Shown here in pieces: positions 1 through 9,441 of a stretch of 64,000 nt of DNA; the stretch's first letter is position 1, and every line of letters starts with the position of its first letter. Both the position numbers and the translations under genes were made by a program. Source of the DNA: Chitinophaga polysaccharea (lineage in GTDB: Bacteria; Bacteroidota; Bacteroidia; Chitinophagales; Chitinophagaceae). The stretch is taken from positions 112,412-176,411 of the forward strand of contig NZ_VIWO01000012.1 in assembly GCF_007829335.1 (NCBI RefSeq), read 5' to 3'. A model generated the notes under the pieces. The model saw only the letters and a program-made list of their open reading frames with translations. It was not told the origin of the DNA and did not search any database.

Positions 1-1328
1 TCTACCGACTCCAGGTGCTCTTCTACCACCTGCGCTTTATCCAGGTAATCATTGTCTTCTACATCGTTCAGCCTGTGCATGGGATGATTACATTTAGGGC
101 ATTCGTATACCTCATTGCGCAGGCGATCCATCCGCTTTTTCAGCGCCCACACATATAATCCGAGCAATGGCAATGGAAATGCATAGGTGGCCGGTCCTAC
201 GTCGCGCTTTACCATAGCCAGGCAGGCCCACTTTTCGTGCCTGTCTTTTCCATGAAGCACAGCGGCAGCACGTAACCACAGTATGATTACTACACCAGAC
301 ATAAACAAACACCAGGCAAGATAGAATATCACAAAGGTTTTGAGGAAACCCACATCGGTGTGCCGAACGGAGGCCATGTATCCTACCCCCAACAGGCCCA
401 GGCCGTATACCAGTATGAATCCCAGGGTACCTGGCCGCAACAGCTCATTGGGCGCATCTTTCAATTGTACCGGCGCCTGGTCTTCTCCCTTCCTGGTTTT
501 TATTTTCCGGCTGAAGAAAACACGTATCATCACTAAAGATGCGATAAACCAGAAAATGAGGCCGGGAATAGAAGGTTCCCCTATATAGGAAGAGCTAATC
601 GAAGAAGTATTGCCAGCGAAATAGCTGGGCGGGGCTTCCACCAGCCCCGGATCTTCCGACGCAGCATTGTCGGCCACTGCGCTATCGGCCACCGCGGTTA
701 AACCGGGATAATCGGCGTTAACCGGGCCTGCAACTGCTGCATCTGCCACCACCAGTGAACTATCCACCACGGGAGACTCCGGCAGCTGATCATAAGCATA
801 ATTGCCTTTATTAAATAATGAGGCTACCGACAGGATACCATCCCGGAAAGCGGCATCATAGTCGTGCTCTTTGATGCGCGGAATCATATACTCCTGCTGA
901 ATGCGGAAACAGATAATGTCTGGCATATCTGCTTCGATGCCGGTTCCCGTTTCGAACTCCAGTTTACGGGCATCTTCTACCATCAGGATCAACAAACCAT
1001 TGTTCTTCTCCTTACTTCCTATCTTCCAATAGTTAAATAACTGGTGAACAAAATCGCGGGTATCGTTATTTCCTATGCTGTGCATCACTACTACGCCTAC
1101 CTGCACTTTCCCGGCCCGGTCGAGGATGCCCAGCTGCTCATTCAGCGAGCTTACGGCGGCATCTGACAGCAGATGATCGGGATTACTGACATAACCGCCA
1201 TCCGTCTTTTTGGGATCTGGTATGTCGGCTACAGTAATTTTTTTTGTTGTACTTTGATCACATGACGCCAAAAATGCTAACAGTAACAACATTAACAGGC
1301 GTTTCAATGGAAACGGACAAACTTTCAT
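1..1328 (-). CDS. TPM-domain lipoprotein with C-terminal membrane region (3' end beyond window)
   Basis: The reading frame starts at the ATG complementary to 1326-1328 and runs off the left edge, so the C-terminus is missing. The N-terminus is a lipoprotein signal peptide with lipobox LASC. Residues of about 35-175 form a TPM domain (TPM_phosphatase/YgcG family): the stretches DPKKTDGGYVSNPDHLLS and GLLILMVEDARKLEFETG are typical. A linker rich in Ala, Asp and Val follows, then at least three hydrophobic helices and a cytosolic CPKC zinc-ribbon half near the visible end. Family members are membrane-anchored, periplasm-facing proteins; some TPM domains have phosphatase activity but most have no assigned role. 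It is transcribed away from the gene at 1402. The family call is firm, the function is unknown. Confidence 0.85.
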   Translation of the reverse strand, partial: MKVCPFPLKRLLMLLLLAFLASCDQSTTKKITVADIPDPKKTDGGYVSNPDHLLSDAAVSSLNEQLGILDRAGKVQVGVVVMHSIGNNDTRDFVHQLFNYWKIGSKEKNNGLLILMVEDARKLEFETGTGIEADMPDIICFRIQQEYMIPRIKEHDYDAAFRDGILSVASLFNKGNYAYDQLPESPVVDSSLVVADAAVAGPVNADYPGLTAVADSAVADNAASEDPGLVEAPPSYFAGNTSSISSSYIGEPSIPGLIFWFIASLVMIRVFFSRKIKTRKGEDQAPVQLKDAPNELLRPGTLGFILVYGLGLLGVGYMASVRHTDVGFLKTFVIFYLAWCLFMSGVVIILWLRAAAVLHGKDRHEKWACLAMVKRDVGPATYAFPLPLLGLYVWALKKRMDRLRNEVYECPKCNHPMHRLNDVEDNDYLDKAQVVEEHLESV

Positions 1329-1401
1329 GGGGATAATTTCTGGCCCCAAGATATGTTTATTTAACTTTTTTTTAAAACAGAATAAGGTACTTTAATCACC
1401 C

Positions 1402-1929
1402 ATGAAACCCTTGCTAAGCATATGGATAATGTTGTTATGCGGGATAGCCGGCCGTAGTTTTGCACAAACCAAAACATCTACCGACACGGTAGTAAAGCCC
1501 CCGGTACAATTAAAAACCGTGCATATTGTGCAATACAACTTCTTTAAGGATTCCCTTGCTTTCAGGGAGGAATATGCAAAATCCCTTACGTTTCGGCGGC
1601 TCAAATGGTATGAGGTATACGGAGGGCTCAGTGTAAACATCAATAACCTGTACCGGGTAACACAGTTTAAGAAAAATAAAAAGAAAATAACGTTCAAACA
1701 TATGCTGTTAAATAAGGAACAGGAGATGTTTGTAAGCCGTGTTTACACGCCTTCCCTGGTCAACAAGGTAACCCACCTGGATGGCGACAGCCTGCAATTG
1801 TTTATGCAGCATTACCAGCCCGACTATGCTTTTATTAAAAATGCTTCGGATTATGACCTCTACCTGGCGATAAAAAAGGAATACGAGGCGTTTATGAAAA
1901 CCCGCGACAGTATCCCCGTTCAGCCGTAA
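1402..1929 (+). CDS. Exported protein of unknown function
   Basis: This 175-residue protein begins with a cleavable signal peptide (MKPLLSIWIMLLCGIAGRSFA, cleavage before QTKT). The mature part is basic and rich in Phe, Tyr and Lys, with no cysteine pair or catalytic motif that I recognise. It is divergent from the TPM gene and separated from it by about 73 bp, which must hold both promoters. It is probably periplasmic or outer-membrane associated. Lineage-restricted Bacteroidota proteins of this kind usually have no named domain. Confidence 0.75.
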   Translation: MKPLLSIWIMLLCGIAGRSFAQTKTSTDTVVKPPVQLKTVHIVQYNFFKDSLAFREEYAKSLTFRRLKWYEVYGGLSVNINNLYRVTQFKKNKKKITFKHMLLNKEQEMFVSRVYTPSLVNKVTHLDGDSLQLFMQHYQPDYAFIKNASDYDLYLAIKKEYEAFMKTRDSIPVQP

Positions 1930-2115
1930 ATGAAAGTGGAGCGCTATTTCTTTAGCTTTCCGGGCGCCCAAAAAATACTATATTCCGGTATCGTTACGTT
2001 TTACTAATTACCGTTATAATTGGCTGTAATAGTATGCCTGTAACAAAGATTACATAAATTAGTGATCTCAAACCAGTTAATGTTGTCAGTTTTTAAGATG
2101 ATCAATACAGCTCAC

Positions 2116-3234
2116 ATGAAAAGGTTTTTCATATTGGCGGCCCTATTCGTCCCGGTAATGCTGAGTGCGCAAGCGAAACTCAGTCAAACCGTTATCAACG
2201 ATTTTTCCGCGAGGGTAGCGGCACACTATCAGCTCCCGCATGATTCCATTACAGGATACATCGCAGAGCAGCTCACCCGCAGCGGCAATGCCGGACTGGA
2301 CATAGACTCCACCGTATTTGACCTGAAGAAAGACCCGGTAGCACTGGATGCTGCCCTGAAATACCTGTACCAATACAGTGATTGCAACCGGCAACGGTTT
2401 ATTGCCAACCTGCGTAGCATGAACCTGGAAACCAACAGCGTGTTCCCGTTGGCCACCTATACTGCCAATAAATATAAGAATGATACGAAAGCATTACTGG
2501 ACGATAAGAAAGACTTCCTGGCTACCTATACCGGTCCGGTTACCGGCAAGAAGCCACCGGCCAGCATTGCAGATGTAGCTGCGGCCAACCAGGCTGCCGC
2601 TGTGGCCGAATCTAATGCCAATGCAGCCGCAGAAAGCAATACTGCCGCTGCCGGCAACAGCAATACCGGTACAGAAAATACCGCGGCTCCCGCAGCTTCC
2701 ACTGCCCCGGCTACGGATACACGTAACTGGGAAGTACACCCATTATTCCAGGTACGTACTCCTGAACAACTGGTAGAAATGTATGGCGCCAATAACGTTA
2801 CCCAACACGATGCCATCAACCTGGCAGGTAATAAAGACGGAGAAGCCTACGTTATTTATCCGGATACCGATAATGAACTGGAAGTACAATTTGACGGTGA
2901 AAATGGAAATATTGTCACGTTTTCTCATTTCCCTTCCAAATGGAAGTCGCCCTACGGTATTAAAGCTGGCGACCCGCTGGACAAACTGGCCAAAGTAAAT
3001 GGCCGTCCCTTTAAGTTCAACGCATTTGAGTGGACTAATGGCGGTACGGTATCCAGCTGGAATGGCGGCGCACTGGAAGGCAAAAGTGTGATTGTGGTGC
3101 TGAAAGCCAATAATACCGGCGATCCTAAACAATACGACCAGGTTACTGGCGATAAAACACTACGCTCCGACCTGCCAGCCCTGAAAAAGCTGGACGTTGT
3201 TATCGAATCTATTGCGTTTAAAGCAGCAAATTAA
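2116..3234 (+). CDS. Exported protein with Ala-rich linker, unknown function
   Basis: The frame is open from 2062, but the ATG at 2116 gives a good signal peptide (MKRFFILAALFVPVMLSAQA), so I take it as the start (372 residues). An N-terminal helical domain (residues about 22-150) is followed by a low-complexity linker rich in Ala, Asn and Thr (about 155-215). A C-terminal domain follows that contains IKAGDPLDKLAKVNGRPF, the kind of beta-alpha unit found in periplasmic proteins that sense or bind small ligands. No cysteines or catalytic motifs stand out. The VOC gene starts 38 bp downstream on the same strand, so the two may be co-transcribed. Confidence 0.75.
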   Translation: MKRFFILAALFVPVMLSAQAKLSQTVINDFSARVAAHYQLPHDSITGYIAEQLTRSGNAGLDIDSTVFDLKKDPVALDAALKYLYQYSDCNRQRFIANLRSMNLETNSVFPLATYTANKYKNDTKALLDDKKDFLATYTGPVTGKKPPASIADVAAANQAAAVAESNANAAAESNTAAAGNSNTGTENTAAPAASTAPATDTRNWEVHPLFQVRTPEQLVEMYGANNVTQHDAINLAGNKDGEAYVIYPDTDNELEVQFDGENGNIVTFSHFPSKWKSPYGIKAGDPLDKLAKVNGRPFKFNAFEWTNGGTVSSWNGGALEGKSVIVVLKANNTGDPKQYDQVTGDKTLRSDLPALKKLDVVIESIAFKAAN

Positions 3235-3271
3235 GCTTGCACTTTTCAATCCGGCTGATTATCTTGTTAGT

Positions 3272-3736
3272 ATGAAACAAGCTATATTAGCCGGTTGTCT
3301 CCTGATATTGGCACTGACCGGGATTTCCACTAACATGAATGCACAAACGAAGAAATATCCATCGCTGAACCATATGGCGTTATACGTGGTGGATCTGGAT
3401 AAAAGCACTGCCTTTTACCGCGATATTATAGGACTGGAGCCCATGGAGGAACCGTTTAAAGATGGCAGGCACAGCTGGTTTAAAGTTGGTGCACATAGCC
3501 AGGTACATATTATTTCCGGCGCCGCCAGCGCCACCACCCATGACAAAAACACCCATCTCTGTTTCAGCGTCCCTTCTATGAAGGAATTCCTGGCCGTATT
3601 ACAGGCCCATCATGTTGCCTGGGAGGACTGGCCAGGCAAAGCCGGCGCAGTAAATAAGCGGGTAGATGGCGTGCAGCAGATATATCTCCGTGATCCGGAC
3701 GGCTATTGGCTGGAAATTAACGACGATAAATACTAA
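3272..3736 (+). CDS. Exported VOC-superfamily (glyoxalase-like) protein
   Basis: The ATG at 3272 gives a 155-residue protein with a signal peptide ending NMNA-QTKK; the frame is open upstream to 3197 without a better start. The mature part is one VOC module: HMALYVVDLDKSTAFYRDIIGL starts the first beta-alpha-beta-beta-beta unit and the segment ending YLRDPDGYWLEIND closes the second. The His of the first strand and the Glu of the last strand are the usual metal ligands of glyoxalase and dioxygenase members. An exported VOC protein is unusual, since most are cytosolic. The substrate is unknown. Confidence 0.85.
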   Translation: MKQAILAGCLLILALTGISTNMNAQTKKYPSLNHMALYVVDLDKSTAFYRDIIGLEPMEEPFKDGRHSWFKVGAHSQVHIISGAASATTHDKNTHLCFSVPSMKEFLAVLQAHHVAWEDWPGKAGAVNKRVDGVQQIYLRDPDGYWLEINDDKY

Positions 3737-3893
3737 CTATATTTCAGCTGGGTAACCAGTATTGACACGGCATTGGCGGAGAAATCTACCAATGCCGTTT
3801 TCGTTATAGATACGGCCTATGTGATAAAGTTAATACCAGAATCCCCGTTTTTTCCTTAAATTCCATAAAGAGCGTCACTCATACCCAAGCATT

Positions 3894-4535
3894 ATGTCAT
3901 TATTACTGAATGTTCCTCCAACAGAGAAAGCATATGCCATGTCATTGGGCGTCCTTTGGGATCAGGTAGCCCAGACCTGCTATTTGCCGGAAGGGCAATA
4001 TGACCGGTTAACAGCGGTAGAACAATGGATTCCGGAGAAACATCCGGCCATCATTCTGCCCAGCGAAATTACCACTGTGCATGCAGTGGCGTCTTGCCCT
4101 AAATGCCAGCGCGATAACCGCGTGATAGCTCTTGCAGGCAACTATTTCTTCGAAAAAGATGTAAATGACCGGGATGAAGCGGTGTGGCTGGCACAGGATT
4201 TTTTCACGCTCTTTCAACAGGTATCAGCGCTCTCTGATAATTTACGGGTATTCCTGGAAGAGCACTATCCACATTTTAAGCAAAGCTGGTCCGACACCGC
4301 AGAAGGCCACTTCTGGTATAATCACTGCGAACATTGCCAGCATATACAGGACGACTGGTTCCTGTTTGAAGAAGCAGGGAGCATTTTCCATCCGGTGGAA
4401 AAAGAAGCTGCAGGTAAATTGCGCCTACGGCATTTCACCCTCAAATACGCACCCATTATAGATGCCGTGTATTCCCTGGGCGATCAGCTAAGATTGATCA
4501 ATGAATTTGCCGAGCGTACCCCTGCTGTTGAATGA
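3894..4535 (+). CDS. DUF5710-like protein with two CxxC zinc-binding pairs
   Basis: This is a cytosolic 213-residue protein. The N-terminal 45 residues (LNVPPTEKAYAMSLGVLWD, then YLPEG) resemble the small DUF5710 domain found with nucleic-acid-related proteins. It then has C68-x2-C71 (CPKC) and C145-x2-C148 (CEHC), which could together bind one zinc ion. The stop codon at 4533-4535 directly abuts the stop codon of the opposing gene at 4536, with no intervening base and no terminator hairpin. The function is not known; the domain resemblance is from memory of the family pattern. Confidence 0.7.
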   Translation: MSLLLNVPPTEKAYAMSLGVLWDQVAQTCYLPEGQYDRLTAVEQWIPEKHPAIILPSEITTVHAVASCPKCQRDNRVIALAGNYFFEKDVNDRDEAVWLAQDFFTLFQQVSALSDNLRVFLEEHYPHFKQSWSDTAEGHFWYNHCEHCQHIQDDWFLFEEAGSIFHPVEKEAAGKLRLRHFTLKYAPIIDAVYSLGDQLRLINEFAERTPAVE

Positions 4536-5270
4536 TTATTCAAACAGCGAATACGGTCTTTCCACATCGAAAAAAACACGCTTCAGCACCTGTTGCGTTC
4601 CATCGGTAAATGTAATCGGGAATACGCCCGACAAGCGGGAATCTTCCGTTTCTTCCTCTACTGTGTATTGCAACAATTGTGGATCAGTATCTATCATACG
4701 CCGTATAGTGGTATCCGTAGTATTGGCTACATAGTACCATACGGCAGCGTCTATTTCCTGTTTACCGGTATTGCTCAGGTCTTTGTGCCGGTAGATGGCC
4801 TCCAGTGCGGGCTTCTTGCTCTTCAGCAAAGTCACCTTACCGGGATGCAGCAAACGATAATCGACTACAAACTCCCTGGGAAGCGGATTTTCCGGATCGC
4901 CCGCAGGTTCATACACATCCATATTCCACTGCACCAGTACCTGATCGCCGTTATTTAATTCCGGGGGATTGTTGGTATTAAAGATCAGGAAAGCGGTATC
5001 GCGGTTCCGGGCGCAAACGAACAGGCCATCGTCGCCATTTTCGTTATAATTGATGAAGGACAGGGTGTCGATATAGGTCTTTCCTTTTACGAGCGTATCC
5101 CCATTTCTCAGGTTACTGAGGAATACAAACCGGGTGGTATCTGTTACAGGTGTTGTGACAATGGTGCTGTCAGATTTTTTTTCCGGCGCTTTATCTGCGT
5201 TGGTAGTACTTTGGGGGTTGTTGCAGGCTGCAGCCATCAGCAAACAGGCTGCAAGGTGAATCGGTTTCAT
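4536..5270 (-). CDS. Lipoprotein of unknown function
   Basis: The start is either 5282 (MTSKM) or, more likely, 5270 (MKPIHLAACLLMAAAC), which gives a compact lipoprotein signal with lipobox MAAAC followed by NNPQ. After a Ser/Thr/Lys linker of about 30 residues there is a beta-rich domain of about 200 residues with no motif that I recognise. It lies 34 bp downstream of the TPR gene on the same strand and may be co-transcribed with it. Confidence 0.75.
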   Translation of the reverse strand: MKPIHLAACLLMAAACNNPQSTTNADKAPEKKSDSTIVTTPVTDTTRFVFLSNLRNGDTLVKGKTYIDTLSFINYNENGDDGLFVCARNRDTAFLIFNTNNPPELNNGDQVLVQWNMDVYEPAGDPENPLPREFVVDYRLLHPGKVTLLKSKKPALEAIYRHKDLSNTGKQEIDAAVWYYVANTTDTTIRRMIDTDPQLLQYTVEEETEDSRLSGVFPITFTDGTQQVLKRVFFDVERPYSLFE

Positions 5271-5303
5271 TTTGGATGTCATTTGGATGTTTAAGACGGG
5301 CGA

Positions 5304-6158
5304 CTATAATTCCACGCGTCCTTTCAGAAAGTCAAAATACCGGCTATCTTCTTCTGCAAATATTTCGGGACCTTCCAGCATATATGCTCTCAGTAAATGC
5401 TCTACTGCCTTTTCTTCCTGCTTAATTTCGTACAGGCATTCTCCCAGGCGTAGGTGTACAAACCCTACGGCCTGTGCATCCGGGCCGTTTAATGCCTCGT
5501 AAAACTGGTGTGCTGCGGCGGCATAATCGGCTTTGAAGAAATACATGTCGCCGATGCTGGCATACAGCCAGGTACAGGCTTCCCACTCATGCCTGGGATC
5601 GGGCAACAGCTGCAACGCAGCGGTGAACTTCGCGATGGCGGCATCGTATTGTTCGTCATCTGCCAGTTCATTGCCTTCTTCCGATAATACCTCCACCTGC
5701 TGGTAAATTGCTTCGGGGAGTTCTTCTTCTACCACGGACCTGACACCCTCAAATACATGCAGGTATTTTTCGTCCTCACCCTCAAACACACGTCCTGCGG
5801 AGGCTTGCATGGCAGTAGCAAAGTATTCTGTGGCTTCTGTTATCATCCCATTCTCAAACAACGCTTTTCCCAGCATAAAGGTTCTCTCCCCTTCGTCGTT
5901 GCGGTCGCGGTCGCAGTGTTGTAAGGTTTTGGCCCATTTCAGCATGTTGGGGTAATCTCTCAGGGCGAAATAAGTATCGGCTATGCTAAAGGCTATGTCA
6001 TAACTTTCTTCGTAGCTTTCCCGGGGCCAGGGCAATACATTCCAGGCTTCTTCGAGTTTCAGTACATAGCGGGCCGGATCCTGCTGCTCATAGAGCTTTT
6101 CTGCTTCCTGCCAGATGGTTTCCAGTGCCGTAATAATTTTCTGATCCCGTAATTGCAT
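5304..6158 (-). CDS. Tetratricopeptide-repeat protein
   Basis: This 284-residue, acidic, soluble protein has no signal peptide and is built from TPR-like helix pairs. Examples are IAFSIADTYFALRDYPNML near residue 55, the unit at about 175-190 (AAIAKFTAALQLLP), the unit at about 205-225 (SIGDMYFFKADYAAAAHQF) and LRLGECLYEIKQEEKAVEHL. It probably acts as a cytosolic protein-protein scaffold. The lipoprotein gene follows on the same strand. No partner can be named. Confidence 0.85.
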   Translation of the reverse strand: MQLRDQKIITALETIWQEAEKLYEQQDPARYVLKLEEAWNVLPWPRESYEESYDIAFSIADTYFALRDYPNMLKWAKTLQHCDRDRNDEGERTFMLGKALFENGMITEATEYFATAMQASAGRVFEGEDEKYLHVFEGVRSVVEEELPEAIYQQVEVLSEEGNELADDEQYDAAIAKFTAALQLLPDPRHEWEACTWLYASIGDMYFFKADYAAAAHQFYEALNGPDAQAVGFVHLRLGECLYEIKQEEKAVEHLLRAYMLEGPEIFAEEDSRYFDFLKGRVEL

Positions 6159-6218
6159 ATCTCGGTATTAAAAGTCAATGTACAGTGGATGCCTGCACAT
6201 TGGCAAAAATAGGATGGA

Positions 6219-7034
6219 TTATTCAAAGGACCGGGATTCCCGTTGCAATTTTTGTCCCTTATATTCCGTAGCGAGTTCCAATCTCCTTAAACCAATTTTA
6301 ATATATTCTTCCTCTAACTCAATACCAATGCATTTTCTGCCCAATGCTTTGGCTACGGCGCAGGTGGTAAAAGTGCCGGAAAAAGGATCCAGTACCAGGT
6401 CGCCGGCATTAGAGCTGGCCCTGACAATCCGCTCCAGCAGGGCCTCCGGTTTCTGTGTGGGGTGATGTTCATATTCATCCATCCGATACCGTACCCTGGG
6501 AAATTCCCATACATTGCCGGGCACTTTTTCGGTATTGTAGGTGGTGGGTATGGGCTTGCGGTAATCGATCAGCTTACGCCGGGCGCCGGTTTTAGCTTCA
6601 ATGAGTATATCCGTAGCATTGAAGGTGTAATTATTTTTGTCCTTTACGCAAAAAAGAATGGGCTCATACATAGACCCAAAATATTTCCTGGCTTGCACGC
6701 CGGAGCTGTCGTAGTGCCATATAATGCGGGAAAGGATATTTATTTTATGTCGTAACCAGATATCAAAGTAGGGCATAAACTGGGTGGCAGTCATCACGTA
6801 GAAACTACCGCCCGGCCTGAGCTTCCTGATACAGATTTCCAACCACTGGTAGCACCATTCCAGGTAGGCATCTTCCGTATCCCATTTTTCAACATGTCCA
6901 TTAAAATTCTTTCCTATGTTGTAGGGCGGATCGGCAAAGATCAGGTCCACCGTTTGATCCGGCACCATGGTTTCCAATGCCTGTAGGGCATCTCCATAAA
7001 TGACTTTATGATGATCTGTGCCGAAAACTTCCAT
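6219..7034 (-). CDS. yhdJ: Orphan DNA adenine-N6 methyltransferase, YhdJ type
   Basis: This 271-residue enzyme has the beta-class order: catalytic motif IV DPPYNIGKNF (D35-Y38) lies before the SAM-binding motif DPFSGTFTTCAVA near the C-terminus. Stretches such as SGVQARKYFGSMYEPILF, KVPGNVWEFPRVRY and HHPTQKPEALL match, as I recall it, the E. coli YhdJ protein along its whole length. YhdJ methylates the second A in ATGCAT. No restriction endonuclease or specificity subunit lies nearby, so it is an orphan methyltransferase that would mark the genome or affect expression rather than protect against a partner nuclease. It is divergent from the aldo/keto reductase gene, with a 135-bp gap. Confidence 0.9.
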   Translation of the reverse strand: MEVFGTDHHKVIYGDALQALETMVPDQTVDLIFADPPYNIGKNFNGHVEKWDTEDAYLEWCYQWLEICIRKLRPGGSFYVMTATQFMPYFDIWLRHKINILSRIIWHYDSSGVQARKYFGSMYEPILFCVKDKNNYTFNATDILIEAKTGARRKLIDYRKPIPTTYNTEKVPGNVWEFPRVRYRMDEYEHHPTQKPEALLERIVRASSNAGDLVLDPFSGTFTTCAVAKALGRKCIGIELEEEYIKIGLRRLELATEYKGQKLQRESRSFE

Positions 7035-7169
7035 GCTCCTGTTAGTTGCTGCTGATAAATTTACTCAAAAAAAGGCCAGGATTTTAACTTATTCCCCTAT
7101 CGCTACATAGATTAATAACAGATGGTTTTGCGATAAAAATTTTACATTCGGCATCCATTTGTTACTCAT

Positions 7170-8201
7170 ATGAAATATACCACACTCGGCAACACTGGCC
7201 TGGTTGTATCCAGGCTTTCTTTTGGCGCTATGACCTTTGGCAGCGACCCTTCTATTCCCAGTGTTTACAAAGTATCGCTGGAGGACGCCCGGAAAATGAT
7301 AGACACTTCATTGGCGGCAGGCATTAACTTTTTCGACACGGCTGATGGTTATGCCGGAGGGCAATCGGAAGAAATGCTGGGCAGGCTGCTGGCCGATCGC
7401 CGGCATGAAGCGGTCATCGCCACTAAAGTAGGCTTCCGCAATGGTGCGCCTATCACGCAATCCGGCCTTTCCCGGCGGCATATCCTGTATTCCTGCGAGC
7501 AAAGCCTGAAGCGCCTTGGCACCGATTACATTGATCTCTACATTGTACACCGGGAAGATCCGGTTACCCCGCTGGAAGAAACATTGGAAACGTTGGACTC
7601 CCTGGTAAAAAGCGGTAAGGTAAGGTATATCGGTTTTTCTAACTGGTCGGTATGGAAATCGGCCCTGGCATGGCAGATGCAGCGCGATAACGGATGGGCC
7701 ACCTTCTGCAACGGGCAAATGAATTATACCCTCGTGGGCCGCGATGCCGAACATGACATCACTCCCTTTATGTTGCATGCCGGAATTGGAATGACCGTAT
7801 GGGGCCCGTTGGCCGGCGGTTTCCTCAGCGGTAAATATACCCGGGAAAACCTGAAGGATGAGAACAACCGCCTCTCTGGTTTCGATTTGCTGCCATTTGA
7901 TAAAGAAAAAGGATTTGTACTATTAGACCGGCTAAAGGAAATAGCGGCAACGCATGAAGCTACCCCCGCCCAGATATCGCTGGCATGGCTGCTCACCAAA
8001 CGGGTAGTATCCAGCGTAATTATTGGCGCGAGCAAACTGCACCAACTGGAAGACAACCTGAAAGCCGCGGCTATCAATCTTACGGCGGCTGAAATAGAGA
8101 TCTTAAACAACCTCTCCCAACCTACGCCGATGTATCCGCAATGGTTTAACCAGCAACTGGCAGATCCTGCACACAAGGCCGCCGGGTTGGTAGGCGCTTA
8201 A
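7170..8201 (+). CDS. Aldo/keto reductase
   Basis: This 343-residue TIM-barrel NADPH oxidoreductase contains the catalytic tetrad: Asp and Tyr in DTADGYAGGQSEEMLG, Lys in VIATKVGF and His in DLYIVHRED. IIGASKLHQLEDNL is the usual cofactor-phosphate-binding end of the barrel. It most resembles the AKR families that reduce sugar-derived and other aldehydes (YajO/YdjG-like). The substrate is not determined. A clear terminator follows directly (8207-8242). Confidence 0.92.
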   Translation: MKYTTLGNTGLVVSRLSFGAMTFGSDPSIPSVYKVSLEDARKMIDTSLAAGINFFDTADGYAGGQSEEMLGRLLADRRHEAVIATKVGFRNGAPITQSGLSRRHILYSCEQSLKRLGTDYIDLYIVHREDPVTPLEETLETLDSLVKSGKVRYIGFSNWSVWKSALAWQMQRDNGWATFCNGQMNYTLVGRDAEHDITPFMLHAGIGMTVWGPLAGGFLSGKYTRENLKDENNRLSGFDLLPFDKEKGFVLLDRLKEIAATHEATPAQISLAWLLTKRVVSSVIIGASKLHQLEDNLKAAAINLTAAEIEILNNLSQPTPMYPQWFNQQLADPAHKAAGLVGA

Positions 8202-8206
8202 TTCAA

Positions 8207-8242
8207 ACAGGCGGAGTGCGGGCATTCCGCCTGTTTTTTTTT
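8207..8242 (+). terminator. Rho-independent terminator of the aldo/keto reductase gene
   Basis: Perfect 9-bp stem ACAGGCGGA (8207-8215) with TCCGCCTGT (8226-8234), a 10-nt loop, then a run of eight or more T residues. Confidence 0.9.
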
Positions 8243-8333
8243 GCTACCGGTTGTCAAAATTCCAGCTCCATAAATAAAGCGTTACCTTAGTCAGGTAGCA
8301 ACCGCTTCCCTGGCAGGCATGACAAGATTAACT

Positions 8334-9413
8334 ATGAATATCAGTCAGCAAATACTATTTCTGGTCGGTACACTAGGTGCTGTAAATGGGCTAATGGTGA
8401 GTATTTATCTTTTTCTGAGTAAGAAAATGAAGTCGCCTGCAGCCTTGTTTCTCGCGATTTTCCTGTTGGCCATCAGCATCCGTGTCGGAAAATCTGCCTT
8501 CCTGTATTTTAATCCTAAACTGGCAAAGATATATCTACAGATTGGGCTTTCGGCCTGCTGGCTGATTGGGCCATCACTCTTTTATTTCTATAAATCAGCT
8601 TTAGGAGGCGTTAAGACCATCCCCGTTTCCTGGAAGTGGATCTATGGTATACTCGTGGGCACTATCCTACTGGCAGGTGTAATATGGCCTTATAGTTTAT
8701 ACGCTTTCGCATGGAGAACGCTCATTGCACCACTCATTTACCTGGAATGGTGTATTTACCTGCTAGCTACCGGCGTTCTTCTAAAAACGGTATGGCGCAA
8801 AGCCTTCTCCGCCGACGCTCAGCTACAGCCTGCAGAGAAATTCTGGTTATTGCTATTCGTGAGTAACTGCATCATTCATCTGGCATACCTGCTGTCTTAT
8901 GCCGCCGTGATACATGGTATGTATATTGTTGGCGCCGTATCATTTTCCTTCTTCCTGTACCTGACCTTTTTCTTCCTGTATAACTCCAATCTCCAAAGCA
9001 TATACCTGGATGCTCCCATAGGAACAGGTGAAAAGTCAGCCAAAAGAAAGATTCCGTTACCGGATGCCAGCAACTGGATAGATAAGCTTGAAAGAGTTAT
9101 CCATGAAGAACAACTTTACAAAGACCCTCAGCTTAAACTGAGCGACCTGGCTAAGAAGATCCAGATTTCCAGCCACCAGCTTTCACAATTGCTCAACGAC
9201 AATCTCGGAAAAAGTTTTTCTACCTACATTAATGAATACAGGATCAGGGAAGCTTGTCAGCTGATTACTACCGACGACCGGCTCACCCTGGAAGCCATTG
9301 GCTACGAGGTAGGTTTTAATTCCAAGTCTACTTTTTATACTGCTTTTAAAAAGATAAAAGACACGACACCAGCCCTATACAAAGAAAATCTAAAAATTCG
9401 CAACAACATATAA
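8334..9413 (+). CDS. AraC-family regulator with N-terminal membrane sensor half
   Basis: The ATG at 8334 (MNISQQILFL) fits a membrane-inserted N-terminus better than the one at 8319. The first 225 residues or so contain six or seven hydrophobic helices. The last 110 residues form the double helix-turn-helix AraC domain: LKLSDLAKKIQISSHQLSQLL is the first and LEAIGYEVGFNSKSTFYTAF the second. Such 7TM-AraC proteins are common in Bacteroidota and probably sense an envelope or extracellular signal. Immediately downstream, before the beta-barrel gene, lie two direct repeats 22 bp apart (9450-9481), a plausible operator for this regulator. Confidence 0.9.
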   Translation: MNISQQILFLVGTLGAVNGLMVSIYLFLSKKMKSPAALFLAIFLLAISIRVGKSAFLYFNPKLAKIYLQIGLSACWLIGPSLFYFYKSALGGVKTIPVSWKWIYGILVGTILLAGVIWPYSLYAFAWRTLIAPLIYLEWCIYLLATGVLLKTVWRKAFSADAQLQPAEKFWLLLFVSNCIIHLAYLLSYAAVIHGMYIVGAVSFSFFLYLTFFFLYNSNLQSIYLDAPIGTGEKSAKRKIPLPDASNWIDKLERVIHEEQLYKDPQLKLSDLAKKIQISSHQLSQLLNDNLGKSFSTYINEYRIREACQLITTDDRLTLEAIGYEVGFNSKSTFYTAFKKIKDTTPALYKENLKIRNNI

Positions 9414-9441
9414 ATCAACAGTTTACCATTTTAAAAGATAT

